This document shows positions 1 to 7,887 of a stretch of DNA of 42,724 nt, piece by piece. Every line of letters starts with the position of its first letter. The stretch's first letter is position 1. A model generated the notes under the pieces. The model had not been told where the DNA came from. It did not search any database and saw only the letters and a list, made by a program, of their open reading frames with translations. Source of the stretch: a virus; the IMG/VR virus record IMGVR_UViG_3300006484_000019, positions 1-42,724 of that record; one strand, written 5' to 3'. A program made the position numbers and the translations under genes.

Positions 1-126
1 CACCTAGGTTCTATATATTTTACAACTTTTTTAAAAGTATGACAATAGCAGTATAAGGTATAGAGTAACAGGCTAATGTCACTATTGTTCAATTGTAAAT
101 AATAAATATAATATGTAACTTATATA
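1..126. other. AT-rich non-coding left edge
   Basis: No gene is supported here. All three forward frames are closed by stops within the first 60 bases, and there is no convincing reverse-strand gene. A small inverted repeat (ACTTTT, two bases, AAAAGT) lies near base 27-40, but no T-tract terminator follows it. The stretch may be the end of an upstream intergenic region or the start of the leader for the gene at 174. Confidence 0.5.
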
Positions 127-140
127 TTTAAGTACTTAAA
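127..140. promoter_or_regulatory. 14-bp perfect palindrome upstream of first gene
   Basis: TTTAAGTACTTAAA reads identically on both strands and lies 33 bases before the start codon at 174. It sits in the only long non-coding stretch of the window, so it could be an operator or part of a promoter. No Bacteroidota-type TAnnTTTG -7 element is visible around it. The function is inferred only from the symmetry and position; AT-rich palindromes of this length do occur by chance. Confidence 0.3.
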
Positions 141-173
141 CAAAAAATAATAATACATGTATTAAAAGAAATT

Positions 174-1421
174 ATGAAGAAATTAGATCGACTTAGAAAG
201 AAAGGTGATAAGCTTGAAAAGAAAGTTCAATCAACAACCGGTAAAAAACAAGACAAGACTTTAAAAAAAGCTTTTAAAAATGAAGCTAAGAAAAAAGAAC
301 AATTAACAAAGCTTAATAAAAAATATAAGAAGAAAGCTGTTAAAGGTTTAAAAAAAGCAGATGGATCTCCTAAAAAAAGAGCTAAGTTAATAAATAAAAT
401 AGATAAGAATAATAACTTATCTAGTTTTAAAGGTAGAGCTGGTAATTTAAAGCCTAGAAAAAGTGAAGGATCAGAAGAAAAAGCTGATAAAAGAATGGAT
501 AAAGGATTTACTAAAGCTGCTAAAATTCAGTTGAAGTTAGAAAAAGTTGACAAAAAGACTAAATCACCTGCTAAAATGAAGGACATGAAAAAAGCTGGAA
601 AAAGAAAAGACAGGTATACAACTGATAGTGGTACTAAGGTTAAAGTTAAAATCAAAAGATATAAAACTAAATCAGGTAAAAAACAAGCTACAGTTAAAGT
701 GAAAACTAAAACAGCAAGTGGTCAAAAGAAAAAGAAAGTAATGAGCACTGGTGATCGTAAGTTTAGAGATGATGGAAGTATAAGAATGAATAACCCTCAA
801 GGATATTCTAGTAGAAAAAAAGCTAAAAAAGCATCTCCTGTTCAGATGACGGGTAAAGCTTATGATAACAAAGAAGCTTATAATAAGAATTTATCAGCAT
901 CGGCTAGATTACATTATTTAGAAAACGAAAGGGCTGATGATAAATCTCCTATGAACATGTATGGTAAGAAATCACCTCTTGAAAAAGAACTAGTTGGTAA
1001 GCAAAATAATTTACCAGCTGAATTAAAAGCTAAAATAGAGGCTTCTCCTGCTAAAATGTACGGTAAAAAAGATTCTCCTATGAATATGTCAAGAGACTTA
1101 TCTTACGGTGGACCGGTAATTGATCAAGAACCTAAAGCTTTGTCACACATGGGAGCAAGTAAGGTGTTAAAACACATGAGAGGTGGTAGTCATTCACCAT
1201 TAAACATGAACGGAAAACCTAAAGAAAAAGCTATGAAAAGCGATACGGTGAGAGGTTTTAGCAATTACAACACTGGAGACTATGTTAGTGAAGATGATTT
1301 TGAGGCTAAATTTAAAAACAAAGGTAATAATCCTAAAAATTACCCACAACTTAGCGTTCAAGATTATTCTAGAGTTAAAGAAGATAAAAAAGGTAAATAC
1401 GTAGTTAAAAGAAACGACTAA
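174..1421 (+). CDS. Lysine-rich protein with repeated SPxxM motifs, probable virion-associated
   Basis: 415 aa, function unknown. The first 64 residues hold about 25 lysines in a charged, coiled-coil-like stretch, and the whole protein is strongly basic. Five or six copies of a short motif follow: SPAKM at residue 131, SPVQM at 221, SPMNMYGKKSPL at 258-269, SPAKMYGKKDSPMNM at 291-305 and SPLNM at 341. There is no signal peptide or membrane segment. Related SPMN/SPLN/SPFN motifs occur in the proteins at 6180 and 8809, so these share something beyond composition. The start ATG follows an A-rich leader. It lies directly upstream of two fibre-like genes. A nucleic-acid-binding or internal virion role is plausible from the charge, but this is inference. 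Confidence 0.8.
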   Translation: MKKLDRLRKKGDKLEKKVQSTTGKKQDKTLKKAFKNEAKKKEQLTKLNKKYKKKAVKGLKKADGSPKKRAKLINKIDKNNNLSSFKGRAGNLKPRKSEGSEEKADKRMDKGFTKAAKIQLKLEKVDKKTKSPAKMKDMKKAGKRKDRYTTDSGTKVKVKIKRYKTKSGKKQATVKVKTKTASGQKKKKVMSTGDRKFRDDGSIRMNNPQGYSSRKKAKKASPVQMTGKAYDNKEAYNKNLSASARLHYLENERADDKSPMNMYGKKSPLEKELVGKQNNLPAELKAKIEASPAKMYGKKDSPMNMSRDLSYGGPVIDQEPKALSHMGASKVLKHMRGGSHSPLNMNGKPKEKAMKSDTVRGFSNYNTGDYVSEDDFEAKFKNKGNNPKNYPQLSVQDYSRVKEDKKGKYVVKRND

Positions 1422-1432
1422 ATTAAATAAAA

Positions 1433-2455
1433 ATGGCAATAATATATTCATATCCAAGCGAGGGTGTAATAACAGGCGCAGAAGAACTGTTAGTAACAGT
1501 GCCTGGCGATTCTTTTGCTGTTAGAACCATTAAATTACAACAAGTTGCAAATTTAAAAGCGTCTACACCTGGCGGTAATGTCGATAGAATACTATTTAAT
1601 GACAGCATAGGATTAACACCAACCCAAACAGCGGGTAGTGCTGATCCTTCTGTTGGCATTGGTACTATAGTAGTAGGTGGAACTGTATCAGGAGTTGGCG
1701 GTGGAACTGGAAAAGACACAACTGATCTTGCCGCTGCTAACGTAGGTGATATATTAAAGGTTAACGCTTCAAAAACAGGCTATGATTTTGGCACTGCGTC
1801 AGGCGGTGGAAGTACTTATACAATATCTACAAAACAAAATGCATCGACGTCTACAAGCGTAGACTTAGACTTAACAGATAGTAGTTCTACGGTGCAAACA
1901 ATAACTTTAATACCTAGCGGTAGCACATCTTTAACCGCTAACAATGCTGCTGGAACTATAACTATAAATTCTTCAGGCAGCGGTGGTAGCTCTTATCAAG
2001 CTGGTAATGGTATTGAATTTAACACCGCAACAGTTCCTGATACAATAAGCGCTGATTTAGGAGTGGGATTAGGTTTTGATGCTAGTAACCAAATAGCTGT
2101 ATCGCTAACTACTGCTCTTATGGGTGGAACTACTGCTGGCCAAAACGGTTTAGTATTAACTTCTAATAGTAGTTCTTCTACAGGAGCTAATTGGGCAGCT
2201 CCTAGTATTTACAACGGAAGTTCACTTAACGCTGGTGGTGTTTTAGTTGGTGTTGGAGGTGGTTCTAGCGCAAATGACTCTAACTCTAGTAAAGTTACAA
2301 ATGGTATAGTAATGCCAAATTTAGGAAATTCTGAAATTAGCTCACCAACAGCAGGAGAGATGATATTTGACGTTGATGAAGTTGGAAATGGTTGTTCAGG
2401 TATTTTAATTTATGATGGAAATAATTGGGTATGTTTAAAATCACAAGCAATTTAA
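1433..2455 (+). CDS. Fibre-like structural protein, paralogue 1
   Basis: 340 aa, rich in Gly, Ser, Thr, Ala and Asn, typical of beta-rich trimeric phage fibres. It starts MAIIYSYP, identical to the start of the next gene, and the first 17 bases of the two genes match. Residues 10-45 look like the N-terminal anchor module seen in phage fibres (a hydrophobic strand, then a basic patch and a further strand). The middle carries a STYTIS-type repeat module shared with the next gene. The C-terminus (TAGEMIFDVDE, then WVCL) resembles the closing 'gamIryn...W' end of fibre proteins. Likely part of the tail fibre or spike. The partner or receptor is unknown. Confidence 0.75.
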   Translation: MAIIYSYPSEGVITGAEELLVTVPGDSFAVRTIKLQQVANLKASTPGGNVDRILFNDSIGLTPTQTAGSADPSVGIGTIVVGGTVSGVGGGTGKDTTDLAAANVGDILKVNASKTGYDFGTASGGGSTYTISTKQNASTSTSVDLDLTDSSSTVQTITLIPSGSTSLTANNAAGTITINSSGSGGSSYQAGNGIEFNTATVPDTISADLGVGLGFDASNQIAVSLTTALMGGTTAGQNGLVLTSNSSSSTGANWAAPSIYNGSSLNAGGVLVGVGGGSSANDSNSSKVTNGIVMPNLGNSEISSPTAGEMIFDVDEVGNGCSGILIYDGNNWVCLKSQAI

Positions 2456-2471
2456 TTTAAAAAAAAACAAA

Positions 2472-3557
2472 ATGGCAATAATATATTCTTACCCAGTAAC
2501 AGAAGCTAGCATGTCAGACGTTATGGTTGTTTCAGATGTTTCGGCTAATGGTAAGCCGACTAAATCTATATCAGTAAGTGGTATAAAAACAGTTATAGAC
2601 GTTGTGGATAAAATAACAGATATAAACGGGCAAAACGGACAAACTGGAGACATAAAGCTAAGTGGCAGTAATACAATAGATATAGACTTTAATGCGGGAG
2701 CAAATTCGATAACTTTCGATACTATAGCAGTACCAACAATTAATGGTCCAGAATCAAATTTTTTACCGTTGTGGAGTAACACTTCTGGAGTTTTATCATC
2801 GTCTCTTGTCAAACAAGACATAAACGCACCAAGTGTTATTATAACTCAGAATGCTTACTTACAAGTAGATGCACTTTATTCTAACAAGATTCACGATTCA
2901 AATGGCGAATTTGGAAGCGCTAACCAACTGTTGTCAGCTAGTGCAAGCGGTGGACAAGTAGAGTGGATCACACCAACTCCTGGCGACACATATACTATAC
3001 AAGCAGGATCTAAAATCGATGACTCTGTGCCTTTAAACTTAGATGCATCGACTGGGACAGACTCCTCGGTGAAATTAACAGGAGGAACAGGGATTACGCT
3101 AACCGCAACTAGCTCAGCCGAAATAACTATAACTTCTACATCTTCTTTAATAGCTGGTAGTGGTGTTCAAATAGGATCAGGAACTATTCAAACAGATAAC
3201 TTAGCTAACGGTGGTATAATATATTCAGGCGCATCTAATGAATTAGCTGTAGATGTAGGTGCAAGTTCAATTACAGGAGTTTTGGATGTTAATAAGGGCG
3301 GAAGTGGTAATGCTAGTCTAGCAAGGTACAGTGTTTTTATGCAAGACGATAGTCAAACATCTAGTGCTTTTAAATCTTCAACAGATTCTACTAATGGTAT
3401 AGTTATACCTGGAGGAACTTTAAGCCAAAGGCCAGCCGCAGATTCAGAAACTTTAGGTATGATTAGATACAACTCTTCGTCAAAAAACTTTCAAGGAGTA
3501 ATACTTGGAGAAGACACACATACCTGGGTGGATATAACTCCTGCAGTAGAACCATAA
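2472..3557 (+). CDS. Fibre-like structural protein, paralogue 2
   Basis: 361 aa, paralogous to the gene at 1433. It has the same MAIIYSYP start, a comparable anchor region, a DTYTIQ module where the neighbour has STYTIS, and a C-terminus with RPAADSETLGMIRYNSSS followed by a tryptophan. That end is common in phage fibre proteins. It lies 16 bases after its paralogue, so the pair probably arose by tandem duplication followed by divergence of the distal part. A role in host attachment or as a fibre adaptor is inferred; no receptor-binding fold can be recognised by eye. Confidence 0.75.
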   Translation: MAIIYSYPVTEASMSDVMVVSDVSANGKPTKSISVSGIKTVIDVVDKITDINGQNGQTGDIKLSGSNTIDIDFNAGANSITFDTIAVPTINGPESNFLPLWSNTSGVLSSSLVKQDINAPSVIITQNAYLQVDALYSNKIHDSNGEFGSANQLLSASASGGQVEWITPTPGDTYTIQAGSKIDDSVPLNLDASTGTDSSVKLTGGTGITLTATSSAEITITSTSSLIAGSGVQIGSGTIQTDNLANGGIIYSGASNELAVDVGASSITGVLDVNKGGSGNASLARYSVFMQDDSQTSSAFKSSTDSTNGIVIPGGTLSQRPAADSETLGMIRYNSSSKNFQGVILGEDTHTWVDITPAVEP

Positions 3558-3571
3558 ATAGAATTAACCGA

Positions 3572-3587
3572 ATTATCAAGTGATAAT
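3572..3587. promoter_or_regulatory. Inverted repeat ATTATCA-N2-TGATAAT
   Basis: A 7-bp perfect inverted repeat with a two-base spacer lies in the 65-base gap between the fibre genes and the gene cluster that contains groEL and groES. It is short enough to be a dimeric repressor site, and a winged-helix-like protein is encoded in the cluster itself. It has no T-run, so it is a poor terminator. A 15-base identical sequence also occurs inside a coding region at 10367-10381, which weakens a unique-operator reading. Confidence 0.3.
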
Positions 3588-3622
3588 ATAAATAACCAAC
3601 GTTTAACTTAAAACCAAATACA

Positions 3623-3916
3623 ATGACGTTTTTATATACCCGCACTAATACGTGGTCTAGTGCACCACAACCAACAGAAGATACCATAAAAGTATGGAAA
3701 CACATTTCACAGAAAAAAAACTGGAGAATAGTTCAATTACCTAATGGATTCTTACAGACCGAATATAGAGATATCGATGATCCTGAAATATGGATTGATG
3801 TTACCAGAAGAGAAACTATAGGTGGAGCAGAGCAAGCAATAGATAGTTCTATTGAACATTATGCTAAAAAGCTAGAGTTTACCAATGGACCGAAAGTAAT
3901 TAAAACCTTCGAGTAA
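3623..3916 (+). CDS. Conserved-looking hypothetical protein before groEL
   Basis: 97 aa, soluble, not recognised. It has five tryptophans and a central segment (WRIVQLPNGFLQTEYRD, then EIWIDVTRRET) suggestive of a small mixed alpha/beta domain, ending in a helix that includes EQAIDSSIEHYAKKLEF. No signal peptide, membrane segment or metal site is seen. It ends 34 bases before groEL and follows an intergenic inverted repeat, so it may be the first gene of the chaperonin transcript. No function can be assigned. Confidence 0.7.
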   Translation: MTFLYTRTNTWSSAPQPTEDTIKVWKHISQKKNWRIVQLPNGFLQTEYRDIDDPEIWIDVTRRETIGGAEQAIDSSIEHYAKKLEFTNGPKVIKTFE

Positions 3917-3950
3917 TATTCAAAAAACAAATTATATTTAATTTAATAAA

Positions 3951-5489
3951 ATGAGTGATACAATTGTAAAGCATTTAAACTTCGGTGAAGATGCTAGAAA
4001 TAAAATATTCAATGGAATAAATAAATTAACACAAGCCGTTAGCTCCACTCTTGGAGCTAGTGGTAAGTGTGTGATAATGGAAGACAACAGTGGAAATCCT
4101 ATAATAACAAAAGATGGTGTTACTGTTGCTAATTCTATAGTTCTACTAGATCCCGTTGAAAACATGGGAGCTAAATTAATAAAAGAAGCGGCTAGAAAAA
4201 CAGTTAAAGAAGCAGGAGACGGAACAACAACAGCTACTGTAATAGCACATGCTATATTAATGGAAGCTAATAAAAGCAGGGATATAACCTCTAGGGAACT
4301 AAAAGAAGGAATAAATACGGCTGTAGAAAAAGTAGTGCAATATCTTGAAAAAATCTCAACACCAGTTGTTGAAGATAAAATTAAACAAGTAGCTACAATT
4401 TCAGCCAATAATGATAATGATTTAGGACTATTAATAAGTGAGGCTTTTAAAAGTGTAGATAATACGGGGGTTGTATTAATGGAAACACACGAAAGTCCAA
4501 TAACGGAAGTAGAAAGAATAGAGGGTGTTCAATATGAACAAGGTTGTGTTTTAGATCATTTCATTACAAACAAAGAAGATAAAACTTGTGAGCTGCACAA
4601 ACCATTAATTTTAATATTAGATAGTAAAATAGATAATATAAGAAAAATACAAAACGTATTAGAGTATATTATTTCTGAAAAAAAATCTTTATTAATAATA
4701 GGAGAATTAGATCCTCAAGTTACAAGCGCTTTAGCAATGAATAAAGTTAAAGGCAATATAAAGGTAAACGTAATAAATTCTCCAGTTTACGGTATTAATA
4801 GAAAAGAAATGCTTGAAGACTTATCCTTAATAACAGGAGCTACTGTTGTAAATGAAGACTTAGGCGATGATATGGATTTGATAGATTTAAGCCTATTGGG
4901 TTCTTGCAAAAAAACAATAAGTAGTATTTCAGAAACTTTAATACAGGTAGATGAAATGCCAAACGAAGTTAATGATTTAATTAATTTTTTAAGAAAAAAA
5001 ATAATTAAAGAAAAAAACTCTTTGGTTAAAGAAAAGATTGAAAGAAGAATTGCTAGGTTATTAGCTAAAGTTGCAGTAATAAAAGTTGGAGCAAATTCTG
5101 AAATAGAACTTAAAGAAAAAAAAGATAGAGTAGAAGATGCTATTTGTGCTACAAAAGCCGCAATAAAAGAAGGTATAGTGCCAGGGGGTGGCATAGCGTT
5201 GCTTAACGCTGCAACTAATATTAATGCTGACAACTCGTCAGAAGAAATATTGTTTAACGCTATTAAATCACCATATAATACTATATTGAATAACGCTGGT
5301 ATTACTGATTATACCAACTCTAATGTTGAAGGTGAAGGATTAAATGTGGTTACAGGTAAAACGGTAAGTATGGTAAAGTCCGGAATAATAGATCCTTTAC
5401 TAGTAACTAAAAGTGCTCTTAAAAATGCGGCTTCAGTAGCATCTACTATATTATCAACTGATTGTGTAATTAATAACTTAAGAGCATGA
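3951..5489 (+). CDS. groEL: Phage-encoded chaperonin GroEL (Cpn60)
   Basis: 512 aa against about 548 for E. coli GroEL. The ATP-binding signature GDGTTTATV is at residues 89-97, with the catalytic Asp equivalent to D87 at 90. ATISANND at 148-155 and RVEDA at 393-397 (Asp396 matches D398) are present, as are PGGG at 411-414 and SGIIDP near 477. All three domains are therefore represented and the ATPase looks intact. The C-terminus stops at VINNLRA, so the flexible Gly-Gly-Met tail is missing. In the apical domain, positions matching the substrate-binding Y199, Y203 and L234 read Cys, His and Gln, while F204 and L237 are kept. GroEL family proteins fold client proteins in an ATP-driven ring. 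It overlaps groES by ATGA. Family assignment is very secure; the phage-specific client is inferred. Confidence 0.97.
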   Translation: MSDTIVKHLNFGEDARNKIFNGINKLTQAVSSTLGASGKCVIMEDNSGNPIITKDGVTVANSIVLLDPVENMGAKLIKEAARKTVKEAGDGTTTATVIAHAILMEANKSRDITSRELKEGINTAVEKVVQYLEKISTPVVEDKIKQVATISANNDNDLGLLISEAFKSVDNTGVVLMETHESPITEVERIEGVQYEQGCVLDHFITNKEDKTCELHKPLILILDSKIDNIRKIQNVLEYIISEKKSLLIIGELDPQVTSALAMNKVKGNIKVNVINSPVYGINRKEMLEDLSLITGATVVNEDLGDDMDLIDLSLLGSCKKTISSISETLIQVDEMPNEVNDLINFLRKKIIKEKNSLVKEKIERRIARLLAKVAVIKVGANSEIELKEKKDRVEDAICATKAAIKEGIVPGGGIALLNAATNINADNSSEEILFNAIKSPYNTILNNAGITDYTNSNVEGEGLNVVTGKTVSMVKSGIIDPLLVTKSALKNAASVASTILSTDCVINNLRA

Positions 5490-5746
5490 AAGCAGTAGGT
5501 AAATATATAGTAATAAAAGAAACAAAAAACAAAACCACTGAAACAAAAGGTGGTTTAATATTGTCTGATAAATCTAGAGAAGATATAAGATATAAAAAAG
5601 CTGAAGTTTTAATAAAAGGAGAAGAAGTTAATTTTATTAAAAATAAAGATATTATATTTTACGATAGGCATGCTGGTTTTTCTGTTGACATAGACGGAGA
5701 TTCTTTTAAAATAATAAAAGAGCAAGATGTTGTTATAGTTTTATGA
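5486..5746 (+). CDS. groES: Phage-encoded co-chaperonin GroES (Cpn10)
   Basis: 86 aa, slightly shorter than E. coli GroES (97 aa). The N-terminal strand KAVGKYIVIKE is followed by the mobile-loop region at about residues 14-31, with the GroEL-contacting hydrophobic tripeptide in GGLIL (22-26). The second half (KDIIFYDRHAG, then FKIIKEQDVVIVL) matches the GroES barrel strands and C-terminus. The start overlaps the groEL stop (ATGA), and its own stop overlaps the next start in the same way, so translation is probably coupled. The order groEL then groES is the reverse of the usual bacterial operon. It is expected to cap the phage GroEL ring, and could also work with host GroEL. Confidence 0.9.
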   Translation: MKAVGKYIVIKETKNKTTETKGGLILSDKSREDIRYKKAEVLIKGEEVNFIKNKDIIFYDRHAGFSVDIDGDSFKIIKEQDVVIVL

Positions 5747-6180
5747 GAATAACTTCTAAAGAGATAAGAGAGTTAAATATATTAAAGCATTACAGGGTAA
5801 TAAGAAAATGGGCTTGTAAAAACAATAATATAACCGATGCTGACTTAGAGTTGTTGATATACTTAGATAGTATCGGTATGTTTAGTAAGCAAGATTTTAA
5901 ACAGGGCTCTTATTATTACAGCTGGGACAACAGAAGATGGAACAGACTGTTAAAAGAAAACTGGATAATTGTTTGGAGAAAAAGAAATCATACAACTCAA
6001 AAATACCATTTATATAAAGCTTCTTTTAAATGCAAACAACTCATTGCTAAAATATATAGAATAATGATGGGTGAGGATGAAATACCTTTGTCACCAATTT
6101 CAAACAAAATAATGAAAGGTGGTTGTTATTCTGATAAAGTATTAAAAAAAGCAATAATTAATTTTAAAAAAGACAAGTAA
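5743..6180 (+). CDS. Putative winged-helix DNA-binding protein
   Basis: 145 aa. Residues 33-45 (DLELLIYLDSIGM) look like the first helix of a MarR-type winged helix. The segment at 62-105 (WNRLLKENWIIVWRKRNHT, then KYHLYKASFKCKQLI) resembles a recognition helix, a basic beta-hairpin wing and the following dimer helix. This is a pattern match by eye, not a secure family call. The gene starts inside the groES stop (ATGA) and overlaps the following gene by TAATG, so it is translated with the chaperonins and the virion-like protein. A role as a late regulator, or as a DNA-binding virion or packaging factor, is possible. The alternative is a conserved phage protein with no regulatory role. Confidence 0.6.
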   Translation: MRITSKEIRELNILKHYRVIRKWACKNNNITDADLELLIYLDSIGMFSKQDFKQGSYYYSWDNRRWNRLLKENWIIVWRKRNHTTQKYHLYKASFKCKQLIAKIYRIMMGEDEIPLSPISNKIMKGGCYSDKVLKKAIINFKKDK

Positions 6181-7556
6181 TGGCAGAAAATGATTACGAA
6201 AGCCCTAAAAAAATAAAGTCAAGAACTCAAGATGTATTCGCTAACTTAAATACCAGGGTTAATATATTACCAGATGGTAGTCAGCAGCAAATAACCTCTA
6301 ACAACAATATACAGCCAAATACTTCACAGCAAGATCCAACTGGATCAATACCTGGAAATATACCTTCAAACATTAATGACTTAGATGGAACTGTCACAAA
6401 TAAAGGTGGTGGTATTAAACCTATGAATACTAGAAAGCCTATTAACGTGGGTAATTCTTTTGAACAAGACTTTGGCAAAAATCCTATTGATCAGTTTAGG
6501 CAAGCCAAAAAAGAAAGAAAAGCAATGAAGTCGGGTGCTAAAGAAAAGTTTAATGAGAAAAAAGACAATATAAGAAGATCAAGACAAGATGGTCCTGAAA
6601 AACTAACAATTAATAAGCCAGGTGCAGTAAATAAAACTAACTCACGTGATTATTTTGATAACAAAGGTGCACCAGATGGCGGATGGTTCCCGAAAAAAGA
6701 AAGTAATATTCCAACTTTTAGCTTTACAAAAGAAAAAGGAATTTCACAAAAACAAGCTAATTTAGAAACAAAAAAAGCAAGAAAACAATATCGTAAAGAA
6801 AAATCACCTATGAATTATTTAAATCCAAACACTACAGGCGTTCAGGGCAATGCGGATGGCATGCAAGATCCTATGCAAACTCCAGCTCAGCCAAACAGAG
6901 CGGGAAGACCTGTTAATTCCAATGTACTTATAAATGATCCTAACAATTACCAGGATCCGTCTAAAGTGCCAGCTTCACAATCTCAAAATGAGCAAATGTT
7001 CTCTAATATAGCAAGCTCTATGGGGCAACCTAATCCTCCATCAGACCCGATGAATCCTAATATGGATGCTATGGGTGGAGCTGAGAAATCACCATTTAAT
7101 AATATGCATATAGATCCACCTAAAAAACAAAAATCAGGGGAAAAATATAGGCCAGCAAAATCTGCATACCCACTAGCTCAGTCTATAAGTCTTGATAAAA
7201 AAGATACTGTTAGTTACGAAATGAGACCTGGCAAAACTACTATGGAAAATATTGGAACTAAAGCCGATGGAACTCCTAATATGGTTCCTAGCACAACCTA
7301 CAATAAAAATAGAATTTCTAATAAAGATTATGCTAATAGGATGGGTGATAGAGTAGATAGAGCTAAAACTCCATTAAAAAAAAACTGGATAAAGGGAGCT
7401 ATTAAAAAACCAGGTCAACTTAGAAAAGATTTAGGTGTTGCAGAAGGAGAGAAAATACCAAAAAGTAAATTAAATGCCGCTGCTGATGGAGAGTACGGTA
7501 AAAAAACACAACAAAGAGCTAATTTAGCTAAAACTTTAAGTAAATTTAAAAAATAA
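6180..7556 (+). CDS. Low-complexity virion-like protein with SPMN/SPFN motifs and basic C-terminal module
   Basis: 458 aa, mostly disordered by composition: rich in Asn, Pro, Gln, Lys and Met, with no membrane segment. Motifs KSPMNY (208-213) and KSPFNNM (303-309) echo those of the proteins at 174 and 8809. The last 57 residues from about 402 (NWIKGAIKKPGQLRKDLG, then KIPKSKL and RANLAKTLSKF) form a compact basic module. It resembles C-terminal modules I associate with other large-virus structural proteins (KPG-L-LG-IP-RA-LA-TL pattern). The start overlaps the preceding stop as TAATG. Likely a virion or assembly protein; function unknown. Confidence 0.75.
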   Translation: MAENDYESPKKIKSRTQDVFANLNTRVNILPDGSQQQITSNNNIQPNTSQQDPTGSIPGNIPSNINDLDGTVTNKGGGIKPMNTRKPINVGNSFEQDFGKNPIDQFRQAKKERKAMKSGAKEKFNEKKDNIRRSRQDGPEKLTINKPGAVNKTNSRDYFDNKGAPDGGWFPKKESNIPTFSFTKEKGISQKQANLETKKARKQYRKEKSPMNYLNPNTTGVQGNADGMQDPMQTPAQPNRAGRPVNSNVLINDPNNYQDPSKVPASQSQNEQMFSNIASSMGQPNPPSDPMNPNMDAMGGAEKSPFNNMHIDPPKKQKSGEKYRPAKSAYPLAQSISLDKKDTVSYEMRPGKTTMENIGTKADGTPNMVPSTTYNKNRISNKDYANRMGDRVDRAKTPLKKNWIKGAIKKPGQLRKDLGVAEGEKIPKSKLNAAADGEYGKKTQQRANLAKTLSKFKK

Positions 7557-7561
7557 AAATT

Positions 7562-7732
7562 ATGCCAAGTTACGGAGAAACACAAAAACCTGCAGGAGTA
7601 AAATTAGAATGTGGATGTGGTCATTTAGGAACTAGAGTTATGAAATCAAATAACGCTATGATAACGCCAACGTTAAGAAGAATAGATAACATACCTTATA
7701 AAGGAAACGCAGTGTTAAACGCAAATAGATAA
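7562..7732 (+). CDS. Small protein with CGCGH motif
   Basis: 56 aa, too short for most gene callers. ATG at 7562 follows an A-rich leader 3 bases after the preceding stop, and its TAA overlaps the next ATG (TAATG), which supports a real coupled gene. Residues 17-21 read CGCGH, and the rest is basic and soluble (TPTLRRIDNIPYKGNAV). The CxC-H cluster could bind a metal or act as a redox thiol pair, but only one cluster is present. A second short protein at 8640 also carries CGC. No function is assigned. Confidence 0.65.
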   Translation: MPSYGETQKPAGVKLECGCGHLGTRVMKSNNAMITPTLRRIDNIPYKGNAVLNANR

Positions 7733-7887
7733 TGGATATGGAAGATTTGAAGTTGTATTTATTAAATGCATCTTCATTTGCTTTAGCCACATTAAACTGG
7801 GTGGAGCCAATGTTAGAGATTTTATTGTTAACTTTAACCATAGGGTACACTGTACACAAGTGGTTACTATTACATAAGAAAAAATGA
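7732..7887 (+). CDS. Small membrane protein, holin-like candidate
   Basis: 51 aa. One clear hydrophobic segment spans about residues 24-46 (PMLEILLLTLTIGYTVHKW), followed by a basic end LLLHKKK; a weaker amphipathic stretch precedes it. The gene overlaps its neighbours at both ends (TAATG upstream, ATGA with the amidase downstream). A tiny membrane protein immediately before an endolysin is the classical place for a holin or antiholin. The coupling and size support this, but one membrane segment is not diagnostic, and a second holin candidate lies at 10243. Confidence 0.6.
   Translation: MDMEDLKLYLLNASSFALATLNWVEPMLEILLLTLTIGYTVHKWLLLHKKK

Noticed and set aside
1200-1457. Reverse-strand open frame opposite the lysine-rich gene
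   Set aside because: It is the complement of lysine codons (runs of Phe and Leu), overlaps a better forward gene completely and has no start context. Similar reverse frames at 3938-4408, 4787-5233 and 41901-42701 are rejected for the same reason.
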